Origin: an uncultured Lachnospiraceae bacterium
GTDB taxonomy: Bacteria; Bacillota; Clostridia; Lachnospirales; Lachnospiraceae
Length of the DNA: 33,403 nt
Reading direction: 5' to 3'
NCBI GenBank assembly: GCA_900316805.1
Contig: ONEJ01000028.1
Coordinates: 1 to 33,403, forward strand
Shown here: positions 24,235 to 31,509 of the stretch, in pieces
Layout of the letters: every line of letters starts with the position of its first letter
Position numbering within the stretch: position 1 is the stretch's first letter
Made by a program: the position numbers and the translations under genes
Notes under the pieces: generated by a model
The model's input: only the letters and a program-made list of their open reading frames with translations
Told to the model about the DNA's origin: nothing
Database searches by the model: none

Positions 24235-25158
24235 ATGAAGACAGAAGAATTTGAAGTGCTGGCTGAGCAGGAGAATTTACGTCTGGATAAATTTCTATCC
24301 ATCATTTATCCGGATTCTTCCAGGGCATCTTTTCAGAAGCTTATAAAAAGTGGAGATGTGCTGGTCAATGGATCTGCGCAGAAACCAAGTTATCCGGTGC
24401 ATACAGATGATCTGGTGTCTGTCAGTATTCCGGATGCAGTGGAGACCGCTATTGTACCGGAAGACATCCCGCTGGATATTCTGTATGAGGATGAGGATCT
24501 TCTGATTGTCAATAAGCCCAAGGGCATGGTGGTACATCCTTCGGCTGGTCATTATACCGGAACGTTGGTGAATGCGGTCATGTATCATTGCAAGGATTCT
24601 CTCAGCGGTATAAATGGAGAAATCCGCCCGGGTATTGTTCATCGTATCGATATGGATACCACGGGCTCCCTGATTGTCTGCAAGAATGATGAAAGCCATA
24701 TGAAGATTGCAGAACAGATTAAGGAACACTCTGTAAACCGAATTTATGAGGGCATTGTATGCGGAAACCTGAAGGAGGATGAGGGAACCATCGAAGGCGC
24801 CATAGGGCGTCATCCTACCCAGCGAAAAAAGATGGCCGTCAATGAAAAGAACGGAAAGCCTGCCATTACACATTTTCGTGTTCTGGAACGGTTTGGAAAC
24901 TACACCTACGTCCAGTTCCGCTTGGAAACCGGAAGAACCCATCAGATCCGCGTGCATATGGCAAACATTGGGCATCCGCTTCTTGGGGACGAGCTATACG
25001 CAGGAGTGAGAAGTGGTTTTCCAAAGCTTCAGGGACAGACTCTCCATGCAAAAACCATAGGTTTTCTCCATCCGTCTTCCGGAAACTATCTGGAAATTTC
25101 TGCGCCGCTTCCTGAATATTTCGAAAAATTATTAAGACAATTTCGTAATAATTTGTAA
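24235..25158 (+). CDS. rluD: RluD-type 23S rRNA pseudouridine synthase
   Basis: A 307-residue RluA-family pseudouridine synthase. An S4 domain at about residues 12-75 (LRLDKFLSIIYPDSSRASFQ) precedes the catalytic domain. The signature is GIVHRIDMDTTGSLIV, with catalytic Asp139; the usual HRLDKDTSG is slightly changed but keeps the Asp. NKPKGMVVHPSAGHY and LETGRTHQIRVHMANIGHP are also present. The likely target is helix 69 of 23S rRNA if it is RluD proper, though RluC or YtzG-type specificity cannot be ruled out. The lspA-rluD pairing is common in Firmicutes. Confidence 0.92.
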   Translation: MKTEEFEVLAEQENLRLDKFLSIIYPDSSRASFQKLIKSGDVLVNGSAQKPSYPVHTDDLVSVSIPDAVETAIVPEDIPLDILYEDEDLLIVNKPKGMVVHPSAGHYTGTLVNAVMYHCKDSLSGINGEIRPGIVHRIDMDTTGSLIVCKNDESHMKIAEQIKEHSVNRIYEGIVCGNLKEDEGTIEGAIGRHPTQRKKMAVNEKNGKPAITHFRVLERFGNYTYVQFRLETGRTHQIRVHMANIGHPLLGDELYAGVRSGFPKLQGQTLHAKTIGFLHPSSGNYLEISAPLPEYFEKLLRQFRNNL

Positions 25159-25163
25159 AATTA

Positions 25164-25192
25164 TTGAATTTTAAAGTGGTATTTTGTATAAT
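25164..25192 (+). promoter_or_regulatory. Sigma-A type promoter for the cytidylate-kinase-like gene
   Basis: TTGAAT at 25164-25169 and TATAAT at 25187-25192 are 17 bases apart, just after the rluD stop and 41 bases before the next ATG. Confidence 0.75.
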
Positions 25193-25233
25193 CTGTATAG
25201 AACTTTGCGTTACATACAGGGAGGGTACATATT

Positions 25234-25863
25234 ATGGGAAATCACATTTATACCATCGGTCGGGAACTGGGAAGCTGTGGATATACAGTAGGAAAGCTTC
25301 TTTCTGAGCGTCTGGGTATTAAGCTTTATGATAAGGAATTACTTGCACAGGCTGCCAAGGATTCCGGATTTTGCCAGGAAATTTTTGAGAAACAGGATGA
25401 AAAGCCTACCAGCAGTTTTTTGTATTCGCTGGTGATGGATACCTATTCGGGAGGCAATTATTCCTCGGCGCCGTTTCTGGATATGCCATTAAATCACAAG
25501 GTCTTCCTGGCCCAGTTCGACACCATTAAAAAGATTGCTGACCGGGAATCCTGCGTTATGGTGGGTCGTTGTGCAGATTACGCCCTTGCTTCCCACAAAG
25601 ATGTGCTGAATGTCTTTATTCACGCTGAAATGGATGACCGGGTCAAACGAATCAGTAAGCGCGAGAATGTTACGGAGCATAAAGCGAAGGACATGATACA
25701 GAAAAGTGACAAACAGCGTTCCAGCTATTATAATTATTACACCTGCAAAAAATGGGGAGATTCCCGCAGTTATGACCTGTCACTAAACACCAGTAAGCTT
25801 TCCCCGGAACAATGCGTAGATATGATTCTTTCATTCCGGGAGAAAATGCAGGAAAATAAATAA
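25234..25863 (+). CDS. Cytidylate-kinase-like family protein
   Basis: A 209-residue P-loop protein of the Cytidylate_kin2 family. The nucleotide-binding loop is GRELGSCGYTVG at residues 9-20, followed by LSERLGIKLYDKELLAQAA as in the family. Later blocks are CVMVGRCADYAL and VFIHAEMDDRVKRISKRENV, with DLSLNTSKLSPEQCVDMI near the end. The family resembles Cmk but is separate from the housekeeping enzyme, and its substrate is not established. GGGAGGG precedes the ATG. It has its own promoter and a hairpin after it. Confidence 0.9.
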   Translation: MGNHIYTIGRELGSCGYTVGKLLSERLGIKLYDKELLAQAAKDSGFCQEIFEKQDEKPTSSFLYSLVMDTYSGGNYSSAPFLDMPLNHKVFLAQFDTIKKIADRESCVMVGRCADYALASHKDVLNVFIHAEMDDRVKRISKRENVTEHKAKDMIQKSDKQRSSYYNYYTCKKWGDSRSYDLSLNTSKLSPEQCVDMILSFREKMQENK

Positions 25864-25909
25864 AATCACGAACAAAATAAATACGAGAAAACACTTTAAA
25901 ATAACGATA

Positions 25910-25965
25910 TGCGGAGCCAGATATCAAATGTAATTAATATTATATGGATGGCTCCGCAGTCTTTT
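25910..25965. terminator. Long-loop hairpin between convergent genes
   Basis: TGCGGAGCCA (25910-25919) and TGGCTCCGCA (25949-25958) form a perfect 10-base stem with a 29-base AT-rich loop, followed by GTCTTTT. It lies downstream of the cytidylate-kinase-like gene and may terminate it. The loop is longer than usual for an intrinsic terminator. Confidence 0.55.
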
Positions 25966-25973
25966 AGAACTTA

Positions 25974-26007
25974 AACTATTCGTTAAACTTGACTTTTGCG
26001 AATAGTT
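25974..26007 (-). terminator. Possible dtd terminator hairpin
   Basis: AACTATTCG (25974-25982) and CGAATAGTT (25999-26007) form a 9-base stem with a 16-base loop. It lies about 70 bases downstream of the dtd stop on the minus strand, with a modest T content after it. A weak terminator is the most likely reading. Confidence 0.4.
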
Positions 26008-26074
26008 CCATTCTATGTTCCAATGGTTTCTCCTCGTTCGTCAGCATACAAAAGTGGATTCTTCCATCTCTATT

Positions 26075-26527
26075 CTATAAGTTCAGCTCTTCGGAATCCA
26101 ATACAATGGTAAAAGGCCCATCATTCGTCAAAGTAATTCTCATATCTGCACCGAATATTCCGGTTTGCACCACCGGAACCTGGAGTTTGCATTGATTGAT
26201 AATATATTCGTACAGCCGTTTGGCAAGCTCAGGATTTCCGGCATGTACAAAGGACGGCCGGTTCCCCTTACGGCAGTCTGCGTAAAGTGTAAATTGCGAA
26301 ATTAAAAGCAGTTCGCCATCCACATCCTGAAGAGATAAATTGGTTTTGCCATTGGCATCACTGAAAATCCGCATTCCCAATAGCTTTTTCATCATTTTAT
26401 CAGCAATGTGTTCATTGTCTGTCTCGGAAATGCCGATCAGGACGCAAAATCCCTTTTGAATCTGTCCGGTAACGACATTGTTGACTTCGCATTTTGCCTG
26501 AGTGACCCGTTGGATAATAAATTTCAT
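26075..26527 (-). CDS. dtd: D-aminoacyl-tRNA deacylase Dtd
   Basis: Dtd removes D-amino acids wrongly attached to tRNA (and Gly from tRNA-Ala). The 150-residue protein has the signature SQFTLYADCRKGNRPSF at about residues 77-93. The second signature, normally NxGPVT, here reads NDGPFT; the Gly-Pro pair that sits in the active site is kept. The N-terminal MKFIIQRVTQAKCEV is typical. GAGGAG lies upstream of the ATG on the minus strand. It is divergent from the recombinase and stands alone. Confidence 0.95.
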   Translation of the reverse strand: MKFIIQRVTQAKCEVNNVVTGQIQKGFCVLIGISETDNEHIADKMMKKLLGMRIFSDANGKTNLSLQDVDGELLLISQFTLYADCRKGNRPSFVHAGNPELAKRLYEYIINQCKLQVPVVQTGIFGADMRITLTNDGPFTIVLDSEELNL

Positions 26528-26614
26528 TTGTTGTATACACTCCTCTAATATTTATTTAGTCATTTTGTTTCATCAAAATTAGTATAGCGAATTTTATGAC
26601 AAAATTCAAATTTC

Positions 26615-26643
26615 TTGTCCATTATTTGATCTTATAGTATAAT
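26615..26643 (+). promoter_or_regulatory. Sigma-A type promoter for the tyrosine recombinase
   Basis: TTGTCC at 26615-26620 and TATAAT at 26638-26643 are 17 bases apart. The start codon I prefer (26767) leaves a leader of about 115 bases. That leader contains the small palindrome CGGGA-GAA-TCCCG (26694-26706). Confidence 0.65.
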
Positions 26644-26766
26644 AAACATATATTCAGTTTTCCTTAAGTGAAAGAGCTTTTGCAACAGCTAATCGGGAGA
26701 ATCCCGGTGTCAAGAAACGATTATTCCATGCAATTACAAACGGAAATTTGGAAGGATGGCAGAAAG

Positions 26767-27939
26767 ATGGCAAAATCTAAGGCATATTATGAAGAGGTTG
26801 ATGTAAAAAATGAACTGCTCTTGAGGGAACAGCTGGAGGCTCTTCCACCCTATTGCAAGCAGTTTTTTATCGCTATAGAACCCGAAACACAGTCCAGGAC
26901 AAGACTGGCTTACTCCTACGATCTGACCTGTTTTTTCCAATATCTTCACGATAATAACCCGATCTGTAAAAAAATGAATATCAGGGATATTCCAATCAGT
27001 ATCTTAGATGAGTTAAGGCCTATGGATATTGAGGAATATCTTTACCATCTTAAGGTTTATGAAAAAGATGGTGTGGCACACACCAATGAGGAGCGTGGAA
27101 TCAGCAGAAAGCTCGCCTCTCTCCGTTCCTTTTACAACTATTTCTTTAAGAATGAACTGATCGATACCAATCCAGCTATGAAGGTCAGCATGCCCAAAAT
27201 CCACGAGAAAAACATCATCCGGCTGGATGTAGATGAGGTAGCCAGACTTCTTGACGAGGTGGAATCCGGGGAAAATCTTACCGAAAGGCAACAGAAATAC
27301 CATGAGCACACGAAAACCCGTGATTTGGCACTTCTGACCCTTATGCTGGGCACCGGGATCCGTGTGTCTGAATGTGTGGGGCTGAATATTGATGATGTCG
27401 ACCTGAAAAATAATGGCATTAAAGTACACAGGAAAGGTGGCGCTGAGGCCATTGTATACTTTGGCCAGGAGGTACGGGATGCGCTCTGCGATTATCTGGA
27501 GGAAAGAAAAGGGATTACCGCAGTGCCCGGACATGAAGAAGCCTTATTTCTATCAATGCAAAATAAACGGCTTACGGTACGGTCTGTAGAAAATCTCGTT
27601 AAAAAATATTCAAAGCTGATCACGAATCTGAAAAACATAACACCTCATAAACTGCGAAGCACCTATGGTACATCCCTCTATCAGAAATCCGGCGATATTT
27701 ATCTTGTGGCAGATGTACTTGGCCATAAGGATGTCAATACCACCAGAAAGCACTATGCAGCCATTGAGGATGACAATAGACGTAAGGCTGCGAAATATGT
27801 TCACCTTCGTGATGAAACTAATAATCACGATATTGTTAACAATGAAAGTGATAATAATGTTAGTATTGTCAATGATGTAAAAAATAATGTAAGAGATTAT
27901 GATGCAAATGATGATATTGAATTAAGCGAAGAGGATTGA
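26767..27939 (+). CDS. XerC/XerD-type tyrosine recombinase
   Basis: A 390-residue site-specific recombinase with an N-terminal SAM-like core-binding domain (about 20-130) and a catalytic domain. Active-site residues are intact: Arg199 in GTGIRVSE, the HKLR pair His294/Arg297, His320 in LGHKD and nucleophile Tyr330 in RKHYA. It has no excisionase, att site or phage neighbours, so a chromosomal Xer role in dimer resolution is plausible. The start is uncertain: ATG 26767 has GGAAGGA upstream and matches where relatives start, but the frame is open back to GTG 26668 (423 residues). After the last catalytic residue the protein runs into an Asn/Asp-rich acidic tail of about 40 residues, unusual for Xer proteins. 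The stop codon lies inside a hairpin shared with plsC. Confidence 0.88.
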   Translation: MAKSKAYYEEVDVKNELLLREQLEALPPYCKQFFIAIEPETQSRTRLAYSYDLTCFFQYLHDNNPICKKMNIRDIPISILDELRPMDIEEYLYHLKVYEKDGVAHTNEERGISRKLASLRSFYNYFFKNELIDTNPAMKVSMPKIHEKNIIRLDVDEVARLLDEVESGENLTERQQKYHEHTKTRDLALLTLMLGTGIRVSECVGLNIDDVDLKNNGIKVHRKGGAEAIVYFGQEVRDALCDYLEERKGITAVPGHEEALFLSMQNKRLTVRSVENLVKKYSKLITNLKNITPHKLRSTYGTSLYQKSGDIYLVADVLGHKDVNTTRKHYAAIEDDNRRKAAKYVHLRDETNNHDIVNNESDNNVSIVNDVKNNVRDYDANDDIELSEED

Positions 27940-27961
27940 CCCAAATGGATCAATTCTCTTC
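27928..27961. terminator. Shared hairpin between recombinase and plsC
   Basis: GAAGAGGATTGA (27928-27939) and TCAATTCTCTTC (27950-27961) form a 12-base stem with one G-T pair and a 10-base loop. Both genes' stop codons are inside the stem arms. A T-run lies about 15 bases further on the plus strand. It probably terminates both genes. Confidence 0.6.
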
Positions 27962-28675
27962 TGCGCTTATTTCGTCTATTTTTTCCTGAATACGCTGCTT
28001 CACAAGAGTAGCAATTTCAGTAGTCTTCATGTCTTTATACTCTTCGTAGGTAATTGGCTTCAAGTAGTGAACATATGTGGTAATAGGACCTACATGAAAG
28101 CTGTTAAAAACCTTATAGGAATCGATCAGGGCAATGGGAACAATAGGAGCCTTTGACTTTAATGCAATTTTGAAGCTTCCTGCTTTAAAATCACAGACCT
28201 TATTTTTATTATTAAACTTATATCCCCCCTCCGGGAAAAGAATATATTTTTTACCGGCAGCCACGTCCTTAGCCACTTCATTAATGATAGTAATGCCCTG
28301 CCTCGGATTATCCTTTTCCAAACGCTTCGCCTGAACCAGATCGCAAAATTCACGAACCAGAATCGTATGGGATTTACGTTTGTCCATGACAAAGGAACAA
28401 GGTTCTTTATGGGTGTACATAATACCAAGAACATCATATTTTCCCTGATGATTCGGATACATCATGTATCCACCCTCTTTTGGCAGATTCTCAAGGCCGG
28501 TTGCAACCGTGTTGATCTTTCCGGTTTTGTTCATAAGATAAATCGCATGATGAACCACAGCATATCGCTGCTCCACAGAATATTTTTCAGGATGGTTTGC
28601 GCGCATTCTCATATTTGGAATGAAGTAGGGCGCGCGATGAAGGTTCATTAATATTACATAAAACAATTTCAGCAT
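27950..28675 (-). CDS. plsC: 1-acyl-sn-glycerol-3-phosphate acyltransferase (PlsC family)
   Basis: Adds the second acyl chain to lysophosphatidate in phospholipid synthesis. The 241-residue protein has the catalytic HX4D motif as NHQGKYD (His76, Asp81), and FPEG followed by GYKFNN at about 145-155, where the acceptor phosphate binds. An N-terminal hydrophobic segment (LKLFYVILMNL) may anchor it to the membrane. GGAGAG precedes the ATG on the minus strand, and a promoter with a perfect TATAAT lies upstream. Other PlsC-like acyltransferases exist in these bacteria, so specificity is by family. Confidence 0.9.
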   Translation of the reverse strand: MLKLFYVILMNLHRAPYFIPNMRMRANHPEKYSVEQRYAVVHHAIYLMNKTGKINTVATGLENLPKEGGYMMYPNHQGKYDVLGIMYTHKEPCSFVMDKRKSHTILVREFCDLVQAKRLEKDNPRQGITIINEVAKDVAAGKKYILFPEGGYKFNNKNKVCDFKAGSFKIALKSKAPIVPIALIDSYKVFNSFHVGPITTYVHYLKPITYEEYKDMKTTEIATLVKQRIQEKIDEISAEEN

Positions 28676-28697
28676 ATCGATACTCTCCTATTGCAAT

Positions 28698-28726
28698 ATT
28701 ATAATGCATTGGAAAGTTATTTTCAA
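28698..28726 (-). promoter_or_regulatory. Sigma-A type promoter for plsC
   Basis: On the minus strand TTGAAA (plus 28721-28726) and TATAAT (plus 28698-28703) are 17 bases apart, just ahead of the plsC ribosome binding site. Confidence 0.75.
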
Positions 28727-28761
28727 CAGAGTGCAACGGATACTATACTAATCGTCTATCG

Positions 28762-28791
28762 GTTACAGTTCACAGGTATGTGAACTGTAAC
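28762..28791. repeat. Perfect 13-base inverted repeat
   Basis: GTTACAGTTCACA (28762-28774) and TGTGAACTGTAAC (28779-28791) form a perfect stem around GGTA. It lies between plsC and the LysM gene, about 35 bases ahead of the plsC -35 box. No T-run follows on either strand, so it is not a normal terminator. It may be an operator or a dispersed palindromic repeat. Confidence 0.75.
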
Positions 28792-28846
28792 TCATTATCG
28801 TCACTAATATCAGAAAATCTAAACATTTACGTTTTGCCGGATAATA

Positions 28847-29161
28847 TTATTTAATATCCGTTGAATAATAGGCAATGGCAAGACTGTCTCCGCTTCTCAG
28901 GACGGTATCTTCTGAAATATGATTCAACTTGCAGACTTCTTTCATAAAATCCTGCCGCGACATAACACCGTCAATCATGTAATCATCCGCCAGGTTCCAA
29001 AGGGTATCCCCGCCTTCCAGTGTGATACAGGTATAATATTTGTGGTACTCTTCCGGATACCCGGAGCTGGCAAAGGCACGGATGCTGCTTCCCAACAGAA
29101 TGAAAAACGAAATTAAAATAACTCCTGTAATAACGATAACATGTTTTCTTGCTCTTGTCAT
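28847..29161 (-). CDS. yneA: LysM-domain protein, YneA-like SOS division inhibitor candidate
   Basis: A 104-residue protein with a basic N-terminus, one membrane or signal segment at about residues 8-28 ending AFASS, and a LysM peptidoglycan-binding domain at about 44-98 (LEGGDTLWNLADDYM to LRSGDSLAIAYY). Length, layout and position divergent from lexA match B. subtilis YneA, which delays division during DNA damage. I start it at ATG 29161 with GGGAGGT upstream; a longer frame to 29248 would run through the promoter and LexA boxes. A perfect TTGACA promoter with a LexA box inside it supports SOS control. Sequence identity with YneA is not checked, so the name rests on architecture and context. 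Confidence 0.8.
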   Translation of the reverse strand: MTRARKHVIVITGVILISFFILLGSSIRAFASSGYPEEYHKYYTCITLEGGDTLWNLADDYMIDGVMSRQDFMKEVCKLNHISEDTVLRSGDSLAIAYYSTDIK

Positions 29162-29182
29162 CTTTCTACCTCCCTGCAATTC

Positions 29183-29268
29183 CAAACATTTGTTTGCATT
29201 AATAATATACCTCGCGAACAGATGTTTGTCAACAGAAAAATCGAACAAATTTTCGGAATATATGTTTG
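29183..29268. promoter_or_regulatory. Cluster of LexA boxes between yneA-like gene and lexA
   Basis: Sites resembling the Gram-positive LexA box (CGAACNNNNGTTCG): CAAACATTTGTTTG at 29183-29196, CGAACAGATGTTTG at 29215-29228 (strongest), CGAACAAATTTTCG at 29242-29255, and a weaker GGAATATATGTTTG at 29255-29268. The second lies inside the leftward promoter; the fourth touches the -35 box of lexA. LexA should repress both genes. Confidence 0.8.
29204..29232 (-). promoter_or_regulatory. Promoter of the YneA-like gene
   Basis: On the minus strand a perfect TTGACA (plus 29227-29232) and TATATT (plus 29204-29209) are 17 bases apart, with a LexA box occupying the spacer. Confidence 0.78.
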
Positions 29269-29294
29269 CTTTTTCGAAAGAAATATGATATGAT
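29266..29294 (+). promoter_or_regulatory. Promoter of lexA
   Basis: TTGCTT at 29266-29271 and TATGAT at 29289-29294 are 17 bases apart, 34 bases ahead of the lexA ATG. The -35 overlaps a weak LexA box, consistent with autorepression. Confidence 0.7.
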
Positions 29295-29327
29295 TTTAAT
29301 AACTTAGAAAATATGGAGGTATCTGGT

Positions 29328-29945
29328 ATGTCATCCTATGGGAAGATCACTGATAAACAGAGGGAAATTCTTGAATATATTAAGAGCGAAATTTTAAATC
29401 GAGGGTATCCCCCCACTGTGCGGGATATTTGTGAGGCGGTTCATCTGAAATCCACTTCCTCCGTGCACTCCCACCTGGAGTCCCTGGAGAAGAACGGATA
29501 TATCCGTCGGGATCCCACGAAGCCCCGTGCCATAGAAATCGTTGACGACAACTTTAATCTGACCCGCAGAGAGGTTGTGAACGTGCCGATGGTAGGCCGG
29601 GTAGCCGCGGGACAGCCAATCCTTGCGGTGGAGAATATTGATGCTTATTTTCCAATCCCCTCAGAGTTTATGCCCAATGAGGAATCCTTTATGTTAAAGG
29701 TACAGGGAGAAAGCATGATCAATGCCGGTATCTTTAATGGAGATCATATTCTGGTTGAGAAATGCAATACTGCCCATAATGGCGAAATGGTTGTTGCACT
29801 GGTGGATGATTCCGCTACGGTGAAAACTTTCTATAAGGAAGACGGACATATCCGCCTGCAGCCGGAAAATGATGCTATGGATCCCATCATTGTGCCGGAT
29901 TGTCAGATCCTTGGTAAGGTATTTGGTGTATTCCGGTTTTTCTAG
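29328..29945 (+). CDS. lexA: SOS repressor LexA
   Basis: LexA represses DNA-damage genes and cleaves itself with RecA help. This 205-residue protein has the winged-helix domain ([18 protein letters not shown] to [20 protein letters not shown], residues about 6-65). The cleavage site is Ala94-Gly95 in VAAGQP, and the catalytic dyad is Ser129 (GESM) and Lys166 (TVKT). I start at ATG 29328 with GGAGGT seven bases upstream; an upstream ATG at 29313 overlaps that signal. Several LexA boxes lie in the divergent intergenic region. Its 3' end converges on rsfS with a shared terminator. Confidence 0.96.
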   Translation: MSSYGKITDKQREILEYIKSEILNRGYPPTVRDICEAVHLKSTSSVHSHLESLEKNGYIRRDPTKPRAIEIVDDNFNLTRREVVNVPMVGRVAAGQPILAVENIDAYFPIPSEFMPNEESFMLKVQGESMINAGIFNGDHILVEKCNTAHNGEMVVALVDDSATVKTFYKEDGHIRLQPENDAMDPIIVPDCQILGKVFGVFRFF

Positions 29946-29954
29946 AGAAAGGAA

Positions 29955-29995
29955 AAAGGTGATTGAAGTGCATGCACTACACTTCAATCACCTTT
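29955..29995. terminator. Bidirectional terminator shared by lexA and rsfS
   Basis: AAAGGTGATTGAAGTG (29955-29970) and CACTTCAATCACCTTT (29980-29995) form a perfect 16-base stem with a 9-base loop. On the minus strand it is followed by a T-rich run. The rsfS stop codon (29977-29979) is in the loop and its last codons form one stem arm. Confidence 0.8.
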
Positions 29996-30321
29996 CCATC
30001 TCTCCAGATTCGTTCCAGATCGTAGAACAGCCGGTCTTCTCTTGAGAACAGATGAACAATGATATCCTGGTAATCCATCAGGATCCATGTGGAATTTGCA
30101 TTGCCCTCAATCTGTTTTGCGTGAATTCCGTCCGCATACAGAGCTTCATCTACCGCATCCTTCATGGCAGCAAGCTGATTGGTATTGGTTCCGTTTGCAA
30201 TAATGAAGTAATCTGCAACCGAAGAAACTCCTGTAATATCAATAACAGTAACATCTTCGGCTTTTTTGTCTCTTAAGGCTTCCACAGCCTTTTTTACAAC
30301 GCTTAATAATTCCTGGTTCAT
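29977..30321 (-). CDS. rsfS: Ribosomal silencing factor RsfS
   Basis: RsfS (Iojap/DUF143) binds L14 on the large subunit and blocks subunit joining in starvation. This 114-residue protein shows the family's VSSVADYFIIANGTNTNQLAA and STWILMDYQDIIVHLFSREDR blocks. GGAG precedes the ATG on the minus strand. Its start overlaps the yqeK stop by four bases (ATGA). It is last in the rpmA-obgE-yhbY-nadD-yqeK-rsfS group, a well-conserved Firmicute order. Confidence 0.95.
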   Translation of the reverse strand: MNQELLSVVKKAVEALRDKKAEDVTVIDITGVSSVADYFIIANGTNTNQLAAMKDAVDEALYADGIHAKQIEGNANSTWILMDYQDIIVHLFSREDRLFYDLERIWRDGKVIEV

Positions 30322-30896
30322 GAATGCTCCTTTCCATAGGGCCGGTAAAACTCGTAGGTAAGCTGGGTCGATGGATCAATACTTCCCTTCCGGCCGCTGA
30401 GATAATGAAGTGTATCATAGAGGATCTCTGCGACACACTGATTTAAATCAGAGAATGCAATCTGTCGGATCACATCCAGCCGCGGAGCCTCGCAGCGCAG
30501 AGGCTCAATATAATCTGCTACGTAGATGATTTTATCAAGCATATTCATGTTGGGTTCACCTGTAGTATGAACCTTGATGGCATGCAGTATTTCCGGATCT
30601 GTCACTCCATAATTTTCTTCTGCTAATACCATTCCGGCCTTCGCATGCAGAAGTCCCGGATTTTCCCGTTCCACAGGCGTGATCAAAATATGATGCTTTT
30701 CACAGAGGCTGATTTTTTCTGATGTAGGAAGACATTTCCCACAGTCATGAAGCAGTCCCGCAACCATGGCTTTTTGGTAGTCATATCCGTGCGCCATGGC
30801 AAGGCTTCCGGCGGTATACATGACTCCCATCGTGTGCTCGTAACGGGCTTTATCCAGCTCTTTTTTCAATTTTTTGCGAATTTCATTTATTTCCAT
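30318..30896 (-). CDS. yqeK: YqeK HD-domain diadenosine tetraphosphatase family
   Basis: A 192-residue HD-superfamily hydrolase; YqeK proteins cleave Ap4A symmetrically to ADP. Metal ligands are visible: His21 in RYEHTMGV, His50-Asp51 in LLHDCGK, a His in LLHAKAGMV, and a late Asp in YVADYIEP. It overlaps rsfS at its end and follows nadD by two bases, so the three are one translational unit. Confidence 0.93.
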   Translation of the reverse strand: MEINEIRKKLKKELDKARYEHTMGVMYTAGSLAMAHGYDYQKAMVAGLLHDCGKCLPTSEKISLCEKHHILITPVERENPGLLHAKAGMVLAEENYGVTDPEILHAIKVHTTGEPNMNMLDKIIYVADYIEPLRCEAPRLDVIRQIAFSDLNQCVAEILYDTLHYLSGRKGSIDPSTQLTYEFYRPYGKEHS

Positions 30897-30898
30897 TG

Positions 30899-31504
30899 CT
30901 ATTTAACTCCATACAAATGCTTTTCCTGAATATAGGCAAGAACCTGTGGAGCAAGCTCCTCCTTTGGCAGATTACCACGAACAAGCTCATTTCTGAGCCG
31001 GGTAGAGGATACCGGATATTTCCTGCAGCTGATGATCCGTATATCACTGCAAAAGCGCTCCTTCAGTTCCTGAATCTTTTGGTTCATTCGATCGACATCA
31101 AACTGGTCCCTGGGTATTACCAAAATTCTGCAGAGAGATGCAATAATCTCAGGATGACACCAGGTGTCAAAATAATCCAGCGAGTCTCCACCCATAATAA
31201 AGTATAACTCATCCGACGGATGCGCTTTTTTTAATTTTTGTAACGTGCGATAGGTATAACTTCGTTCATTGGAATCAATTTCAAGGCGGCTTACATAGAG
31301 CCAATCGTATGTCTTCGCTGCAAGCGCACACATTTGAAACCTGTCCTCAGCCGGCGTCATGGCACTTTCATCCTTATTCGGGGAATGCCCTGCAGGGATC
31401 AGCCACACCTGATCCAATGAAAACGCCTCATAGGCACAGCACGCCATGTGGAGATGACCATTGTGAATGGGATCGAAGGATCCTCCCAAAATTCCGATTT
31501 TCAT
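30899..31504 (-). CDS. nadD: Nicotinate-nucleotide adenylyltransferase NadD
   Basis: NadD adenylates nicotinate mononucleotide to deamido-NAD in NAD synthesis. The 201-residue protein has the nucleotidyltransferase motif GGSFDPIHNGH at residues 7-17 and SSTRLRNELVRG near the C-terminus, with IMGGDSLDYFDTW in between. Its start lies five bases after the yhbY stop. It fits the obgE-yhbY-nadD-yqeK cluster. Confidence 0.95.
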   Translation of the reverse strand: MKIGILGGSFDPIHNGHLHMACCAYEAFSLDQVWLIPAGHSPNKDESAMTPAEDRFQMCALAAKTYDWLYVSRLEIDSNERSYTYRTLQKLKKAHPSDELYFIMGGDSLDYFDTWCHPEIIASLCRILVIPRDQFDVDRMNQKIQELKERFCSDIRIISCRKYPVSSTRLRNELVRGNLPKEELAPQVLAYIQEKHLYGVK

Positions 31505-31509
31505 TGTAT

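Noticed and set aside
24295..24975. 226-codon minus-strand frame opposite rluD
   Set aside because: Antisense mirror of a well-identified gene, with no motif or ribosome binding site that I can see.
26668..27939. Integrase of a prophage or genomic island
   Set aside because: No phage genes, excisionase, tRNA or attachment repeats are nearby; neighbours on both sides are housekeeping genes.
28762..28791. Terminator of the LysM gene
   Set aside because: The stem is perfect, but no T-run follows on the minus strand.
28847..29248. Longer form of the LysM protein
   Set aside because: The extra 29 residues would be encoded by the promoter and LexA boxes; ATG 29161 has a strong ribosome binding site.
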